The notes below the pieces were generated by a model, which was given only the letters and a program-made list of their open reading frames with translations, did not search any database and was not told the DNA's origin. This document shows positions 41,402-54,651 of a stretch of 64,000 nucleotides of DNA, piece by piece. Positions within the stretch are counted from its first letter, which is position 1. Every line of letters starts with the position of its first letter. The stretch spans positions 682,001 to 746,000 of the forward strand of contig CP160629.1 in NCBI GenBank assembly GCA_038993745.2. Direction: 5' to 3'. The position numbers and the translations under genes were made by a program. Source of the DNA: Aliivibrio fischeri. Lineage in GTDB: Bacteria; Pseudomonadota; Gammaproteobacteria; Enterobacterales; Vibrionaceae.

Positions 41402-42273
41402 AGCCTTGCCTAGCGGTTGATATTGGTGGAACTAAAATTGCGGCAGCAATCATTGAATCTGGAAAAGTGCTACGCCGTCAGCAAATTGCGACACCATCGT
41501 CTAGCCAACCAGAAGAGATGGATAAAGCGTTAGAAGAACTATTAACGCCATTTTTAGATGATATTTCAACAGTGGCTGTAGCATCAACTGGGATCATTAA
41601 TGATGGAGTATTAACTGCTTTAAATCCGTTAAATTTGGGTGGATTAAATAATTATCCACTAAGAGCTGTGATTGAAAAAATCACGAAAAAGCCAACAACA
41701 GTCATTAATGATGCACAAGCTGCCGCATGGGCTGAGTACCAAACACTTGAGTTAAATATGGTTAACATGGCTTTTATTACCGTATCTACTGGCGTTGGTG
41801 CTGGCGTTGTTATTAATGATGATTTGCTTATCGGTGCGAATGGTATTGCAGGTCATGCAGGACATACGCTTGCGGATCCTAATGGACCAATATGTGGTTG
41901 TGGTCGTCGAGGCTGTGTTGAAAGTATTGCTTCAGGTACAGCGATAGGCCAAGCCGGAAAAACCTATTTTGGCGATGACTGCACAGGGGAAATGGTTTTT
42001 AAACATTTTTCGCAAAATGACCCTAATGCCACAGATATCGTAAACGGTTCAGCTAAGGCGATAGCCAACTTAATTGCCGATTTAAAAATGGTATTAGATA
42101 TTGAATTGGTCGCTTTAGGAGGAAGTGTTGGTCTTGCTCCTCATTATTTAGAACTCGTACAGCATTACCTAGCACAACAACCATCACCATACCAAACTAA
42201 GGTTCAGCATGCTCGTTGCGGCGCTGATGCAGGATTGATTGGTGTTGCTCATTGGGCTAACAAAATACGTTAA
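41398..42273 (+). CDS. nanK: N-acetylmannosamine kinase
   Basis: ROK-family sugar kinase that phosphorylates ManNAc. N-terminal ATP-binding [11 protein letters not shown], catalytic-Asp region [10 protein letters not shown], and the ROK zinc motif [10 protein letters not shown] are visible; 291 residues. It overlaps nanE by four bases, and the symporter gene follows after 60 bases, consistent with an nanEK-nanT operon. Confidence 0.93.
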   Translation: MKPCLAVDIGGTKIAAAIIESGKVLRRQQIATPSSSQPEEMDKALEELLTPFLDDISTVAVASTGIINDGVLTALNPLNLGGLNNYPLRAVIEKITKKPTTVINDAQAAAWAEYQTLELNMVNMAFITVSTGVGAGVVINDDLLIGANGIAGHAGHTLADPNGPICGCGRRGCVESIASGTAIGQAGKTYFGDDCTGEMVFKHFSQNDPNATDIVNGSAKAIANLIADLKMVLDIELVALGGSVGLAPHYLELVQHYLAQQPSPYQTKVQHARCGADAGLIGVAHWANKIR

Positions 42274-42333
42274 AAAAAGAACTTCTAAGAAATAGTAATT
42301 TAACCCTACAAAAATTATACAAGGTATATTCCG

Positions 42334-43851
42334 ATGGAAGCACAATCATTTGGTACATTAAATTACATTGCTCTCTTTGCCTATCTAGGGGCAATTATGG
42401 CAGTGGGTGTTTATTTTGCTCGTCGTCAAAAGTCAGCTGATGATTACTTTAAAGCTGGGGGAAGGATCCCCGGTTGGGCTGCTGGTTTCAGTGTATTTGC
42501 AACAACTTTAAGCTCTATTACCTTTATGTCTATTCCGGCAAAAGCGTATACAAGTGACTGGACTTTCTTAATTGGTCAGTATGTCGCTATTGCTATTCTT
42601 CCTATCGTTTTTTGGTTCTATATTCCCTTTTTTAGAAAGCTAAATCTGACTTCTGTATATGAATACTTAGAAAGACGTTTTGATGTAAGAATGCGCTTAT
42701 TCGGTAGTATTTCTTTCATGCTTTTCCATATTGGTCGTATTGCTATTGTTACCTACTTAACGGCGTTGGCGTTAATGCCGTTCATTGATATTAGCCCGTT
42801 AATGATTGTGTTTTTAATTGGTGTTCTTTGTATTATTTATACCTTCCTTGGTGGTATCGAAGGGGTAATTTGGACCGATGTAATTCAAGGTGTGATGCTT
42901 TCTGTTGCTGCCATTCTTATCTTTGTTGTTATTTGCTTTAATGTGGATGGCGGTATTGTTGAAGTGTTTAGCATGTCGAACCAAGCGGATAAATATTTCC
43001 CTGCAGAGCAATTTAGCTGGAGCTGGACGGACAGTACGATTCCAGTATTAATGATTGGTTTCTTCTTTGCTTCATTACAACAATTTACAGCGAGCCAAGA
43101 TGTGGTTCAGCGCTACATTGTGACTGACAATATTGATGAGACTAAAAAAGCATTGATCACTAATGCGAAATTAGTGGCTTGTGTTCCTATTTTCTTCTTC
43201 GCTGTAGGTTCTGCATTATTTGCTTACTACACTCAAAATCCAGAGCTGCTTCCTGAGAACTTTAACACGGGCGGTATTCTACCTTTCTACGTTATTTCTC
43301 AAATGCCTGTTGGGGTTGCTGGTCTAATTATCGCAGCGATATTTGCAGCGTCACAATCAAGTATTTCAAGTAGTTTAAATAGTATTGCAGCGTGTTTTAC
43401 TTCTGACATTTATGAAAAAGTGAGCAAGAACCCAACCTCAGAACAGAAGCTAAGAATTGGTCGAACACTAACTGTTGTTGCTGGTCTTTTAGGTGTCGTC
43501 GCTTCAACATACTTAATTATGTCTAACGAAAGTGAAATTTGGGATGCGTTCAATAGCTTACTTGGCTTAATGGGTGGCCCAATGACAGGACTATTTATGC
43601 TTGGTATCTTTGTTCGTCGTGCAAATGCAAACAGTGCGTTATTAGGTGTAGTTGCAAGTATCGCTACCGTACTGTGGGTTCGCTCTGCAACAGATTTAAA
43701 CTTCTTCTTCTATGGTGTTATCGGTACTTTGATGGTGGTTATTGTGGGTTACCTAACCGCACCAATGTTTAAGAATAATTTAAACAGTGATGAAATTGAT
43801 GAGCTAAGTGCAACAAAAGAAAAGCGTTCAACCACTGCTGAAAAAGCGTAA
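42334..43851 (+). CDS. nanT: sodium:sialic acid symporter (SSS family, SiaT/NanT-like)
   Basis: Thirteen-segment SSS-family carrier of 505 residues with GGRIPGWAAGFSVFATTLSSITFM at TM1, the family signature FLGGIEGVIWTDVIQGV and an FAASQSSISSSLNS sodium-site region near 340-355. The best match from context is SiaT, the sodium-linked sialic acid carrier; other vibrios instead use TRAP-type SiaPQM. Gene symbol varies (nanT or siaT). Confidence 0.88.
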   Translation: MEAQSFGTLNYIALFAYLGAIMAVGVYFARRQKSADDYFKAGGRIPGWAAGFSVFATTLSSITFMSIPAKAYTSDWTFLIGQYVAIAILPIVFWFYIPFFRKLNLTSVYEYLERRFDVRMRLFGSISFMLFHIGRIAIVTYLTALALMPFIDISPLMIVFLIGVLCIIYTFLGGIEGVIWTDVIQGVMLSVAAILIFVVICFNVDGGIVEVFSMSNQADKYFPAEQFSWSWTDSTIPVLMIGFFFASLQQFTASQDVVQRYIVTDNIDETKKALITNAKLVACVPIFFFAVGSALFAYYTQNPELLPENFNTGGILPFYVISQMPVGVAGLIIAAIFAASQSSISSSLNSIAACFTSDIYEKVSKNPTSEQKLRIGRTLTVVAGLLGVVASTYLIMSNESEIWDAFNSLLGLMGGPMTGLFMLGIFVRRANANSALLGVVASIATVLWVRSATDLNFFFYGVIGTLMVVIVGYLTAPMFKNNLNSDEIDELSATKEKRSTTAEKA

Positions 43852-43858
43852 TTGATAA

Positions 43859-44377
<519 letters not shown>

Positions 44378-44390
44378 TTAATTGAAAATA

Positions 44391-44445
44391 AAAGCCCTGA
44401 TACGTACTTAGTTATGGCATAAGTAGTATCAGGGCTTTGTCTTAT
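44391..44445 (+). terminator. terminator after the nan operon
   Basis: AAAGCCCTGATAC (44391-44403) pairs with GTATCAGGGCTTT (44425-44437); an inner TACTTA/TAAGTA extends the stem with a bulge. Confidence 0.85.
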
Positions 44446-44494
44446 TTAGGAAGGTTTATATTGATGCTTTTTTATCGCAATTTGTTTAGCGTCA

Positions 44495-45115
44495 TTATTT
44501 TGCGTCTAGCATGCCGCGATCAACGATGAACTCGATGATTTTATCTAAACCAACGCCTTCTTTAAGGTTTGCAAACACGTATGGACGGGTTGGACGCATA
44601 CGTGCCGTGTCAGATTCCATCACTTCAAGAGAAGCGCCAACATACGGTGCTAAGTCGATTTTATTGATGATCAATAAATCCGATTTTGTGATACCAGGGC
44701 CACCTTTACGAGGGATCTTCTCACCTTCAGCAACGTCAATCACATAGATGGTTAAGTCCGCTAGCTCTGGGCTAAACGTTGCACTTAGGTTGTCGCCGCC
44801 ACTTTCTACAAAAACAACATCAAGGTTTTTATGGCGTTGTGCTAACTCTTCAACTGCCGCTAAGTTCATTGATGCATCTTCACGAATGGCAGTGTGAGGA
44901 CAGCCACCGGTTTCTACACCAATGATACGGTCCGCATCTAGTGCTTCAGCTTGAGTTAGGATCTTAGCGTCTTCTTGCGTGTAGATATCGTTGGTTACTA
45001 CAGCGATTTGGTATGTATCGCGCAGTGTCTTACATAGTATTTCTAATAGTGCTGTTTTGCCTGAACCAACAGGGCCACCAACACCAATACGTAACGGTTG
45101 TTTGTAATCTTGCAT
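44495..45115 (-). CDS. ureG: urease accessory GTPase UreG
   Basis: GTPase that delivers nickel to urease. P-loop [13 protein letters not shown], the metal-binding CPH motif in [32 protein letters not shown] and the NKIDLAP specificity motif are complete; 206 residues. Last gene of the minus-strand urease operon, 9 bases after ureF. Confidence 0.97.
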   Translation of the reverse strand: MQDYKQPLRIGVGGPVGSGKTALLEILCKTLRDTYQIAVVTNDIYTQEDAKILTQAEALDADRIIGVETGGCPHTAIREDASMNLAAVEELAQRHKNLDVVFVESGGDNLSATFSPELADLTIYVIDVAEGEKIPRKGGPGITKSDLLIINKIDLAPYVGASLEVMESDTARMRPTRPYVFANLKEGVGLDKIIEFIVDRGMLDAK

Positions 45116-45124
45116 TTTATTTTC

Positions 45125-45790
45125 TCACGATCTAAATAGTCGAGTGTATTGGCTCTCGTGTCGAGAACTTGCCAATACTTGCGCTGGGGTGAAGCTACCT
45201 ATCAGGTGTTCAGGCCAGTGCTGTGATTTTTCTACTGCTTGCGGGATAACATCAGCCATTTCTAATAGCAGTTGTTGTCCGGCACTTTGTCCTAATGGAA
45301 CCAATTTAATGCCGACAATAACGGCATTCTCTAACCATCCCCACGCATACGCTGCAGCGAGTTTGGTTGGTGTTAAGTTCCAATGGTTAGCGGCTAACGC
45401 AAAAGCAGCTACTTGAGTTTGTTTTACCATTGGTAGGGTGGTTTGATTTAACTCAATCCCTAATTTTGGCAATAACATAGAGAAAGCGAGTCCTCTTTGT
45501 CTCTCTTCAAGGCGTAACTCTTTAGTTTCTCGATTGGCGATAATAAAATCACACCAATCTTGAGCTTGTTGCCACTCTTCTTGCTGCAATAACTGAGTTA
45601 ATTTGGCTAAAACAGGCAGCTCTAGGGTAGCTAGACTGTCCATTAATTGATTACTTAACCAATGCTTTAGCTCTGTCACATTGGTTACCCAGCCTTTTTC
45701 AATCGCCCATTCTAAACCTTGTGAATAGGTGAATGAGCCAACGGGTAACGATGGGCTAATTAATTGGTAGAGCCGTAAATCCTCTAACAC
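45125..45790 (-). CDS. ureF: urease accessory protein UreF
   Basis: All-helical protein that bridges UreD and UreG in the nickel-insertion complex. The opening [21 protein letters not shown] and the late [15 protein letters not shown] tail are UreF hallmarks; 221 residues. It starts 11 bases after ureE. Confidence 0.95.
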   Translation of the reverse strand: MLEDLRLYQLISPSLPVGSFTYSQGLEWAIEKGWVTNVTELKHWLSNQLMDSLATLELPVLAKLTQLLQQEEWQQAQDWCDFIIANRETKELRLEERQRGLAFSMLLPKLGIELNQTTLPMVKQTQVAAFALAANHWNLTPTKLAAAYAWGWLENAVIVGIKLVPLGQSAGQQLLLEMADVIPQAVEKSQHWPEHLIGSFTPAQVLASSRHESQYTRLFRS

Positions 45791-45801
45791 AATGACAGCC
45801 C

Positions 45802-46293
45802 TTAGTGGTGATGACCATCGTGTGAGCCTGCGCTTGAGCCACCGTAAGCACCTGGCTCTGGTTGGTATTTCGCTTGCTCTACTTTTACGTTTAACCCTAA
45901 GCGTTGCACCATGTCATCAAGTACGTGATCGTGTAGGTAACGGCACCAACCAGCTTCAACTTGTAGAGGAACGTGACGGTTTCCTAAGTGATAACATGCT
46001 TTTGCAAGTAATAATAAGTCGTCACTGTAAACCGTTGATACGGTCTCTTCAGCTGCTGTGATCATTGCTTGAACACCATCGTCACTTTCAATGATATCGT
46101 GCTCTTTTAATACGGTTCCACGAGGTAAAAACAGCCCCGCTTCAGAGCCATCACTTAACATCACTTTTAAACGACTTTTAGTGCGCTCTTGCATCGTTAG
46201 GCAAATGGTTAGTTCAGTTGTGTTATGAGCATGCTCTTCATTGTGATGATGCTCATCATGGTGGTGATGTACAAGATGAGTAAATTTAATCAT
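45802..46293 (-). CDS. ureE: urease accessory nickel metallochaperone UreE, His-rich at both ends
   Basis: Nickel carrier that loads UreG. The usual UreE core ([19 protein letters not shown], then [13 protein letters not shown] with the conserved metal His) is present. Two His-rich stretches flank it: [15 protein letters not shown] near residue 9 and a C-terminal HDGHHH. Most UreE proteins have such a tail only at the C-terminus, so the N-terminal cluster is unusual. 163 residues. Confidence 0.94.
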   Translation of the reverse strand: MIKFTHLVHHHHDEHHHNEEHAHNTTELTICLTMQERTKSRLKVMLSDGSEAGLFLPRGTVLKEHDIIESDDGVQAMITAAEETVSTVYSDDLLLLAKACYHLGNRHVPLQVEAGWCRYLHDHVLDDMVQRLGLNVKVEQAKYQPEPGAYGGSSAGSHDGHHH

Positions 46294-46354
46294 GATTGTT
46301 CACTCTAAAAGGCGCCCCGCTGGTAAATAGGTAGAAAATCAGCGAGGCAGAGGG

Positions 46355-48414
<2,060 letters not shown>

Positions 48415-48424
48415 GATTTGCTCC

Positions 48425-48727
48425 TTAAACAATTGGCTCATGAATTGAAACAAGCTTAGTGCCGTCAGGGAAAGTACATTCCACTTGAACGTCAGGGATC
48501 ATTTCCGGTACGCCTTCCATTACATCATCTGCGGTTAAAATGGTACGACCGTAGTTCATAAGATCAGCTACTGTGCGACCATCACGAGCACCTTCCATAA
48601 TCTCAAAGCAAATTAAAGCCACAGCTTCTGGATAATTCAGTTTTAATCCACGGGCTTTACGTCTTTCAGCTATCATGCCAGCAGAGGCAAGCAGCAGTTT
48701 GTCTTTTTCTCTTGGTGTTAATTCCAT
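48425..48727 (-). CDS. ureA: urease gamma subunit
   Basis: 100-residue smallest subunit; [37 protein letters not shown] and the tail [10 protein letters not shown] match the family. It lies between ureD (16-base gap) and ureB (10-base gap). Confidence 0.97.
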   Translation of the reverse strand: MELTPREKDKLLLASAGMIAERRKARGLKLNYPEAVALICFEIMEGARDGRTVADLMNYGRTILTADDVMEGVPEMIPDVQVECTFPDGTKLVSIHEPIV

Positions 48728-48743
48728 AGCGATTCCAACTTAA

Positions 48744-49607
48744 TTATGTCGCCCAGATTCGTGGGACTTCGGGTAATTTGCCTAACCAATGCTGACGAGT
48801 GTGTTGCCATAAAGTGCTAAAGCACGCCATCATAGGTTCTGTTTGGTGACCTAAATAACGAATAACCAGTAAGCCATCAATCTCAGTAATCCCACAAATA
48901 GGGTTGCTACTGCCAAATAACTCAGGTTGTTCATGGAAATTTTCATCAATCAGTGTTCTTAATTTTTCTTCTAGTGCTTCTGAGGCTGGGTAAATATAAA
49001 GGTTGCCAAGCATGGGATAGTGCCTCATGCCTGCTGCGTGTTTTATTTCATCAATTGAATCAATGTACATCGACTCAGATAGCAGCAGTTGATCATCTAC
49101 TTTGATATTGGTTCTGCCAGTAACAAATCCATTTTCAAATATTTCATTCAGAACAGGGCGACCAAAACAGTTCATTTCCCATCCAATAAAATGCGCATTC
49201 TTATGAAGCTCAACTTGAGTTTTTAATTGAGCCTGACTATCAGGAAAGAAGATATTTTCTTGAGGTAACCACTCTAAAAATCCATCACTTTCAACCGTGA
49301 GGTTCTGTGTTTGTGAAGAGATAGCTCCTGAACTGCGATAAAACTTAGTCGCACCTGGTGTCGTTAAAAGTGAGTGAGCCAGTGGTGATACATGAATATT
49401 GATATTGAGTTGATCGCCACCGACTACGCCGCCAGGAGGATGAAGTAAGTAGGTGTGAGCGACACCTGTTTCAGGATAAAAAGGGCGCTGCACCATTAAA
49501 GGGCCAACTTGTTCTCGATGAACCAGTTTGGTATTTGTCCCTCTTTTTTCATAGAAAAGGGAAATATCAGCTAACCAACCTGAAGATGATGTATTTATTT
49601 TTGGCAT
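48744..49607 (-). CDS. ureD: urease accessory protein UreD
   Basis: Scaffold for the nickel-insertion complex with UreF and Ure[28 protein letters not shown] and [12 protein letters not shown] are UreD signatures; 287 residues. First gene of the urease operon on the minus strand after a 369-base spacer, so it probably has its own promoter apart from the nickel transporter. Confidence 0.95.
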   Translation of the reverse strand: MPKINTSSSGWLADISLFYEKRGTNTKLVHREQVGPLMVQRPFYPETGVAHTYLLHPPGGVVGGDQLNINIHVSPLAHSLLTTPGATKFYRSSGAISSQTQNLTVESDGFLEWLPQENIFFPDSQAQLKTQVELHKNAHFIGWEMNCFGRPVLNEIFENGFVTGRTNIKVDDQLLLSESMYIDSIDEIKHAAGMRHYPMLGNLYIYPASEALEEKLRTLIDENFHEQPELFGSSNPICGITEIDGLLVIRYLGHQTEPMMACFSTLWQHTRQHWLGKLPEVPRIWAT

Positions 49608-49976
49608 AACTAACCCTGCCGATATAGCATATTTCTTGAAGAAGAAAGAATGAAAATAAATAGCGTACGTCTCCAGTTTAAAACTAGAGAAATAAGTATT
49701 CGGAATAAATTTTAATTGCCTAAATCTAGGCAGTGTCGAGTGAATTACTCTGGTTTAAATTAAAGAAAATTTACTTTGTGTAAACATGAATATGAATAAA
49801 TAAATTGTCTTTAGATAAGATGTTTTGAACGATTTACCCTGCGGATATTAATCCTATAATTTGTACTTGGCAATAGATAAATAACGAAAAAACGCACTTT
49901 TTTAATTCGTTTTTTTTATTAAAAATAAAAAGAAAATTTGTTCTTTTATTTGAGAGAAATAACAGAAGACTTCTTC
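49608..49976 (-). promoter_or_regulatory. urease promoter region with a 16-bp inverted repeat
   Basis: TGCCTAAATCTAGGCA (49717-49732) is an inverted repeat of 6-4-6, 110 bases before the ureD start, and is the best operator candidate. A weak A/T-rich hairpin, AAAAAACG/CGTTTTTT (49887-49894, 49908-49915), may end the transporter transcript. No ORF with a good start. Confidence 0.45.
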
Positions 49977-50564
49977 TTAATTTATAGTAACTATTTTTTT
50001 ACAAATGGAATTGAGTAAGTGTTTTTCGTGTGAAATAACTAGGAGTCCTATATTTCTCTTTTCTTGTAAAATCAATAATTGCTTCCAAATCGATTGCTGA
50101 GTTATTGAATCAAGTTGAGCGGTGATTTCATCACATAACAAATATTGAGTACTAGGCGTAAGGGCTCGAAGTAAAGCCAAGCGTTGCAACTGTCCACCAG
50201 ATAATTCTGTAGGAAAACGACTTAACCATTGTTTATCAATATCAAATTGACATAGAAGGTGTTCAAAGTCATGTTCTTGAAAGCTTTCTTTTAATGATTT
50301 AAGTATGTGCCACTTAGGATTAAAAGCCAGCTCAGGATGTTGGCCAACCCATTGGACTGGATTAGGTGCTTTTTTTCCATAGACAGGAACGTTAAGTTCT
50401 CCCATTTTGGGTTTGATAAATCCCGCTAATACCATTGCAAGGGTTGATTTACCTGAGCCACTCACACCATTTAATCCAAGTTTTTCTCCTTTATGGAGGT
50501 TGATATTGGGTAGTGCGAGTGCTTTTTCTTGGTATTCGACTGTCGCATTAGTTAAAGAGATCAT
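49977..50564 (-). CDS. nikE: ABC transporter ATPase, nickel/peptide type (NikE-like)
   Basis: 195-residue ATPase: Walker A GVSGSGKST, signature LSGGQLQRLALLRAL, Walker B YLLCDE and the His switch SHEKH. I use ATG 50564, with GGAG 5 bases upstream, 1 base after the nikD stop; the longer frame at 50615 lies inside nikD. Last gene of the nickel-type transporter operon. Specificity is inferred from its place beside urease. Confidence 0.82.
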   Translation of the reverse strand: MISLTNATVEYQEKALALPNINLHKGEKLGLNGVSGSGKSTLAMVLAGFIKPKMGELNVPVYGKKAPNPVQWVGQHPELAFNPKWHILKSLKESFQEHDFEHLLCQFDIDKQWLSRFPTELSGGQLQRLALLRALTPSTQYLLCDEITAQLDSITQQSIWKQLLILQEKRNIGLLVISHEKHLLNSICKKIVTIN

Positions 50565-50565
50565 A

Positions 50566-51318
50566 TCAACTCCAGTTTTTGGGTAGGGCATGCCATAGTG
50601 CTTGACTGTATGCATTACTATCTCCGTTTATAATATGGGTTGGTGTTGTGTATTCGCTAGAAGGTACGACATCATCTCTGCTGCTATCTAGAACCAATAT
50701 ATGATCCGCAATATTGATAACATGAGATAAATCATGACTAACGATAATGACTGTCTTTCCATCTGTATGAGCAAGATGCTGGTAATGCCCAAAAAGAGGT
50801 TCACTGTATTCGTCATTAATCCCGCAGCTTGGTTCATCAGCAATCAATATGTCTGGTTGTTGGATAAAGGCCAGTGCTGAAAGTACGCGTTTTGCCATCC
50901 CTCCTGATAATTGGTATGGGTAGAGCTCTGCCACGGAAAAAGGCAGTTGTGCATGAGCTAATGCTTCACGGACCTTGTCTTTATTCTTACGAGTAAGCCA
51001 TGAGTTTTTCGGAATAAATTGTGATAGTTGTTGGCCTATTTTAGTTGTTGGGTTTAATGCATTACGACTTTGAGCAGCCAACGCTAACCGTGCCCCCTGT
51101 GCTATTTGGATATCTCCTGAGAGGGTAAAGTCATCAGAAAGATCTTGCATGATTGCATTAATTAATGAGCTTTTTCCGCTGCCACTCGCTCCTATTATGC
51201 CGAGAATTTCACCTTGCTTTAAAGACAGTGATAGATTAGAAAATAAAGGTGTTTTATCTGCTATTAATCTGATTTCTAACGCTTTTAACTCAAGTACTAT
51301 GCTGTTTTTATTTTTCAT
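50566..51318 (-). CDS. nikD: ABC transporter ATPase, nickel/peptide type (NikD-like)
   Basis: Walker A GASGSGKSS, signature LSGGMAKRVLSALAF, Walker B ILIADEP and SHDLSH switch. ATG 51318 overlaps the nikC end by 11 bases; the in-frame TTG at 51330 is a weaker choice. About 250 residues. It works in a pair with the following ATPase. Confidence 0.83.
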   Translation of the reverse strand: MKNKNSIVLELKALEIRLIADKTPLFSNLSLSLKQGEILGIIGASGSGKSSLINAIMQDLSDDFTLSGDIQIAQGARLALAAQSRNALNPTTKIGQQLSQFIPKNSWLTRKNKDKVREALAHAQLPFSVAELYPYQLSGGMAKRVLSALAFIQQPDILIADEPSCGINDEYSEPLFGHYQHLAHTDGKTVIIVSHDLSHVINIADHILVLDSSRDDVVPSSEYTTPTHIINGDSNAYSQALWHALPKNWS

Positions 51319-52072
51319 ATGACTTACCAATTGATATTAATAGCAATGAGCTTATTACTAACATAATCCCCGGAAACAGAGCTAACCACCACTGTCCACT
51401 GAGTAGGTATTGGCTAGCTTCTGATAGCATACCGCCCATAGAGGGGGTTGAGGGATCGATACCAAAACCTAAAAAAGTGAGCCCAGCCCCATGAACTAAT
51501 GCTTGAGGGTATAACAGCAACATACCAATTAACATTTGAGGAAAAACGTGAGGTGTTATGTGAACCACATAAGTATGTACTTTTGAATGACCAAACGATA
51601 ACGAATGTAAGACGTAAGGCTTTTTCCTAAGCTGTTCTATCTCAACTTTTAATAGACGTGTCAGTTTTGGCCAATGACTCAATGTAATAGCAATGACAAG
51701 CCCTTCAAATCCACCGCCAACTAATACGGATAGTACAATCATGACTAGGATGTGTGGAAGAGAGCTCCATACATCAACAAGAAGGTTAATGATGTTATTC
51801 AGTGTATTGTTGATATTACCAATTAAAGCTAAGCAGAGAGAAAGCACAGTACATAAAACAGAAGATATTCCTCCCATAGCAAGACTAAACAATAGAGCCT
51901 TTAATGTACGGCTAAATACATCTCTTCCAAGCCAATCTGTGCCAAACCAGTCGAGTGAATTTGGTGCGATGTTTCGATTAAATAAATTAATGGTTTCGCC
52001 ATTGTTTTGCCAAGTAATGGAAATCAGAATTAATATGCAAAACAATAATAAAGGAAGGTGCTTTTTAAGCAT
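51308..52072 (-). CDS. nikC: ABC transporter permease, nickel/peptide type (NikC-like)
   Basis: Inner-membrane permease of 254 residues: an N-terminal membrane anchor, the start of the DppC-type block (DWFGTDWLGRDVFSRTL) and the cytoplasmic coupling loop (about residues 145-175, SHWPKLTRLLKVEIEQL). An AAGGGGA ribosome site precedes ATG 52072. Confidence 0.85.
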   Translation of the reverse strand: MLKKHLPLLLFCILILISITWQNNGETINLFNRNIAPNSLDWFGTDWLGRDVFSRTLKALLFSLAMGGISSVLCTVLSLCLALIGNINNTLNNIINLLVDVWSSLPHILVMIVLSVLVGGGFEGLVIAITLSHWPKLTRLLKVEIEQLRKKPYVLHSLSFGHSKVHTYVVHITPHVFPQMLIGMLLLYPQALVHGAGLTFLGFGIDPSTPSMGGMLSEASQYLLSGQWWLALFPGIMLVISSLLLISIGKSYEK

Positions 52073-52090
52073 GGAACATCCCCTTTAAAA

Positions 52091-53086
52091 TTAAAACGAT
52101 GTCGATAACGAAAGTCGTTTACTTAATAATGATGCAGTCGCATTACCAATAAAAACAAATAGAGCGCAGCATAATGTAATACCGAGTAATAGAGGAGTAT
52201 CACCGCTTAGTCCCGCTTGCACTAGGGTTTGACCCAACCCAGGGAAGTTAAATACCGTTTCAATAATGACTGAGCCACTGAATAATTCTGAAAAACCTGC
52301 CAGTTGAATAACAATCGCCGGTATTAACGTATTTCTTAGTAAGTGAAAACGAACAATCGATAAGGTCGATAACCCATGAATACGAGCGTATTTCACATGT
52401 TGGCTTTGAGCGACTTCAATAACCTTCTCTTTGGTATGCAAAATGATTGGAGCGATTAATCCAAGTGTTAGTGTTATTAATGGCAAAATAAAGTATGGGA
52501 TTTTGTCATAAAAGGAAATTGATTCAGGAGATACCCCAATCGGGGCTAAGCCACCAACGGGTAACCAAATCAATTTAACGGCAAAAATCGTAATTAAGAG
52601 TAAGCCAATCCAAAAGCTTGGTATTGAATTTACCATTAGTGCTAATTGTGTAATGATTTTGCTTAATATTGCCTTTGGCTTTAACCCAATAACAAGACCA
52701 ATCCCGTAACCTAAAATCAGGGCAACTAGGCTAGCACTTCCCATTAAAATAAAAGAGTAGCGACTGCGTTGCCAGATGATTTGGCTAACCTCTTCTTGAC
52801 GGTGATACGAGTAACCTAATTCACCAGATAACAAAGCGTGACCAAATGTCATTATTTGCTCAAGAATAGATTGGTTTAATCCGAGCTGTTCGATTAACTG
52901 TGCTTTTTGTTCACCAAATACGGCAAGCACGTTTCCATTAAAATATTGAGCAATAGGATCGATTGGGAGAAACGCAATCAATAAGCTAATAATCAATAAA
53001 GCCAAGCAAAGTTGCAGTAGTAAGCGTGTGATACTAAAGCAAACAATGCGTGACTGCTGAGAGTTTAACGACACTGCCAACGCCAT
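52091..53086 (-). CDS. nikB: ABC transporter permease, nickel/peptide type (NikB-like)
   Basis: 331 residues with six membrane segments and the DppB-type coupling region (VIEVAQSQHVKYARIHGLS, about 219-237) followed by FPGLGQTL. The ATG at 53086 overlaps the nikA stop by 22 bases; a later GTG in the same frame is possible. Confidence 0.86.
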   Translation of the reverse strand: MALAVSLNSQQSRIVCFSITRLLLQLCLALLIISLLIAFLPIDPIAQYFNGNVLAVFGEQKAQLIEQLGLNQSILEQIMTFGHALLSGELGYSYHRQEEVSQIIWQRSRYSFILMGSASLVALILGYGIGLVIGLKPKAILSKIITQLALMVNSIPSFWIGLLLITIFAVKLIWLPVGGLAPIGVSPESISFYDKIPYFILPLITLTLGLIAPIILHTKEKVIEVAQSQHVKYARIHGLSTLSIVRFHLLRNTLIPAIVIQLAGFSELFSGSVIIETVFNFPGLGQTLVQAGLSGDTPLLLGITLCCALFVFIGNATASLLSKRLSLSTSF

Positions 53087-54651
53087 TCTTCAATATTTGC
53101 AGTTAAAGGCCAGCCGTGATCATGAGGCTCAGTAATTGGTAATCCTAAATTCAAACAGCTATCAGCCATATATAAGTGATTAATATTAACTAACCACGTC
53201 CAAGGGCGATCTTGCTGAATTTGTTTTTGAGCTTGTTGCCAAAAAGGAATTGATTCATCCCAAGTATCTGCTTTTAATGCGTTATCAATAGCTAAATCAA
53301 CTTCAGGGTTACTATAGCCACCTGAATTATAAAAATCAGTATGAGCAAAATCAGAATGATAAACATAATTTACCTCGCTTGCAGAATGACTACCAAACCC
53401 CATAAGAACAGGTGTTGTTGTCATTTGTAGAGCAATGGCGTTCCACTCTAAACCTTTGACGGTTACTTCTATTCCAATTTGATTTGCCATTGAGCTAATG
53501 GCTAAAGCTAATTGCTCTCGCACACTATCTCCAGCTTTATAAAGAAGGGTAAAAGAAGCTTCATAACCTTGTTTATCGATAGTGCCATTGTTATTACTGT
53601 CACTCCATCCTGCTTGTTTAAGTAGTGTAGTGATATGCGCTAAATTAACAGGGGTAGGTACAATTGATGTGGTATCTAACCCCCATGGCATATTATCTGC
53701 GAGTGAGTAGGCTGGTGTAGCATAGCCATCCAGTAATTTTTCTACGATCAATTGTTTGTCGATAAGGCATTCAAATGCTTCACGAATTGCAGGATCTGAG
53801 CTTACAAATGTCATGTCTGAGCCTTTATGATGACTCATAGGCCAAACAATACCTCGGTTGTCTAGTGTAGGTACTGACCATAGTTTGTAATTACTGATGC
53901 TCTGATTCGCATAACGTTGAGGTATCACACTCAAATGAAGTTGATGTGTTTTTAGCTGAATAAATCGTGATTCTTCGCTTCCAAATACGGCAACGATATT
54001 TTTGAATTTTGGCTTTTTAGCGTAATAGTAAGGGTTTAAACTCATGCTTACGTATTGGCCTTTTTCCCATTTATTTAAGATGTAAGGACCAGACCCCATA
54101 GGTAATGCGCCATATTTTGTCGGGCTATCAGAACGTAGTTGATAATATTTTTTTGGAACGATACCGATAGAAGATAGGCGATCTAAAAAGGTGATATCAC
54201 ATCGCTTTAAATGAAAAGCGACGGAAGTCAGCGTTAATGGTTCAGCCATTTCTAACGCACTTAAATCGTGAGTACTACCTTGTGCTAAGATTTGATTAAA
54301 GGTAAACGCAACGTCTTCTGCTGTTAATGGTGTACCGTTACTAAAAACAACATCATCACGAAGAGTGACGATCCAAGTTAATTTATTGTTAGTTAGACGC
54401 CATTTAGTTGCTAAATCGCCAACAAAATTTAAGTTTTTATCTCTTTTTAATAACGTCGATTGGAAGAGTGGATTACCGTACTTACCCCACCCAAGAATTG
54501 GGTCAAATCCAGTGTTCGGTTCGCTGCCAAGAGCAACTTTTAAGGTTTCTGGGTATTTAGAGAGGGATGATGTCGCTAACGTAACAAAGCTTGTCATCGT
54601 TAGTAAGGTGCAAATAAATAGAGAAAGAATACGTGTTTTTTTTCTATTCAT
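53065..54651 (-). CDS. nikA: substrate-binding protein, nickel/peptide family 5 (NikA-like)
   Basis: Periplasmic binding protein of the SBP_bac_5 family. Signal peptide at the start (RILSLFICTLLTMTSFVTLATS), then LKVALGSEPNTGFDPILGWG and a long two-lobe fold with VTLRDDVVFSNGTPLTAEDVAFTF. I use ATG 54651, about 528 residues, close to E. coli NikA (524); in-frame starts upstream (54735 and a GTG in between) lack a better ribosome site. Peptide or opine cargo cannot be excluded. Confidence 0.8.
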   Translation of the reverse strand: MNRKKTRILSLFICTLLTMTSFVTLATSSLSKYPETLKVALGSEPNTGFDPILGWGKYGNPLFQSTLLKRDKNLNFVGDLATKWRLTNNKLTWIVTLRDDVVFSNGTPLTAEDVAFTFNQILAQGSTHDLSALEMAEPLTLTSVAFHLKRCDITFLDRLSSIGIVPKKYYQLRSDSPTKYGALPMGSGPYILNKWEKGQYVSMSLNPYYYAKKPKFKNIVAVFGSEESRFIQLKTHQLHLSVIPQRYANQSISNYKLWSVPTLDNRGIVWPMSHHKGSDMTFVSSDPAIREAFECLIDKQLIVEKLLDGYATPAYSLADNMPWGLDTTSIVPTPVNLAHITTLLKQAGWSDSNNNGTIDKQGYEASFTLLYKAGDSVREQLALAISSMANQIGIEVTVKGLEWNAIALQMTTTPVLMGFGSHSASEVNYVYHSDFAHTDFYNSGGYSNPEVDLAIDNALKADTWDESIPFWQQAQKQIQQDRPWTWLVNINHLYMADSCLNLGLPITEPHDHGWPLTANIEEWRWQCR

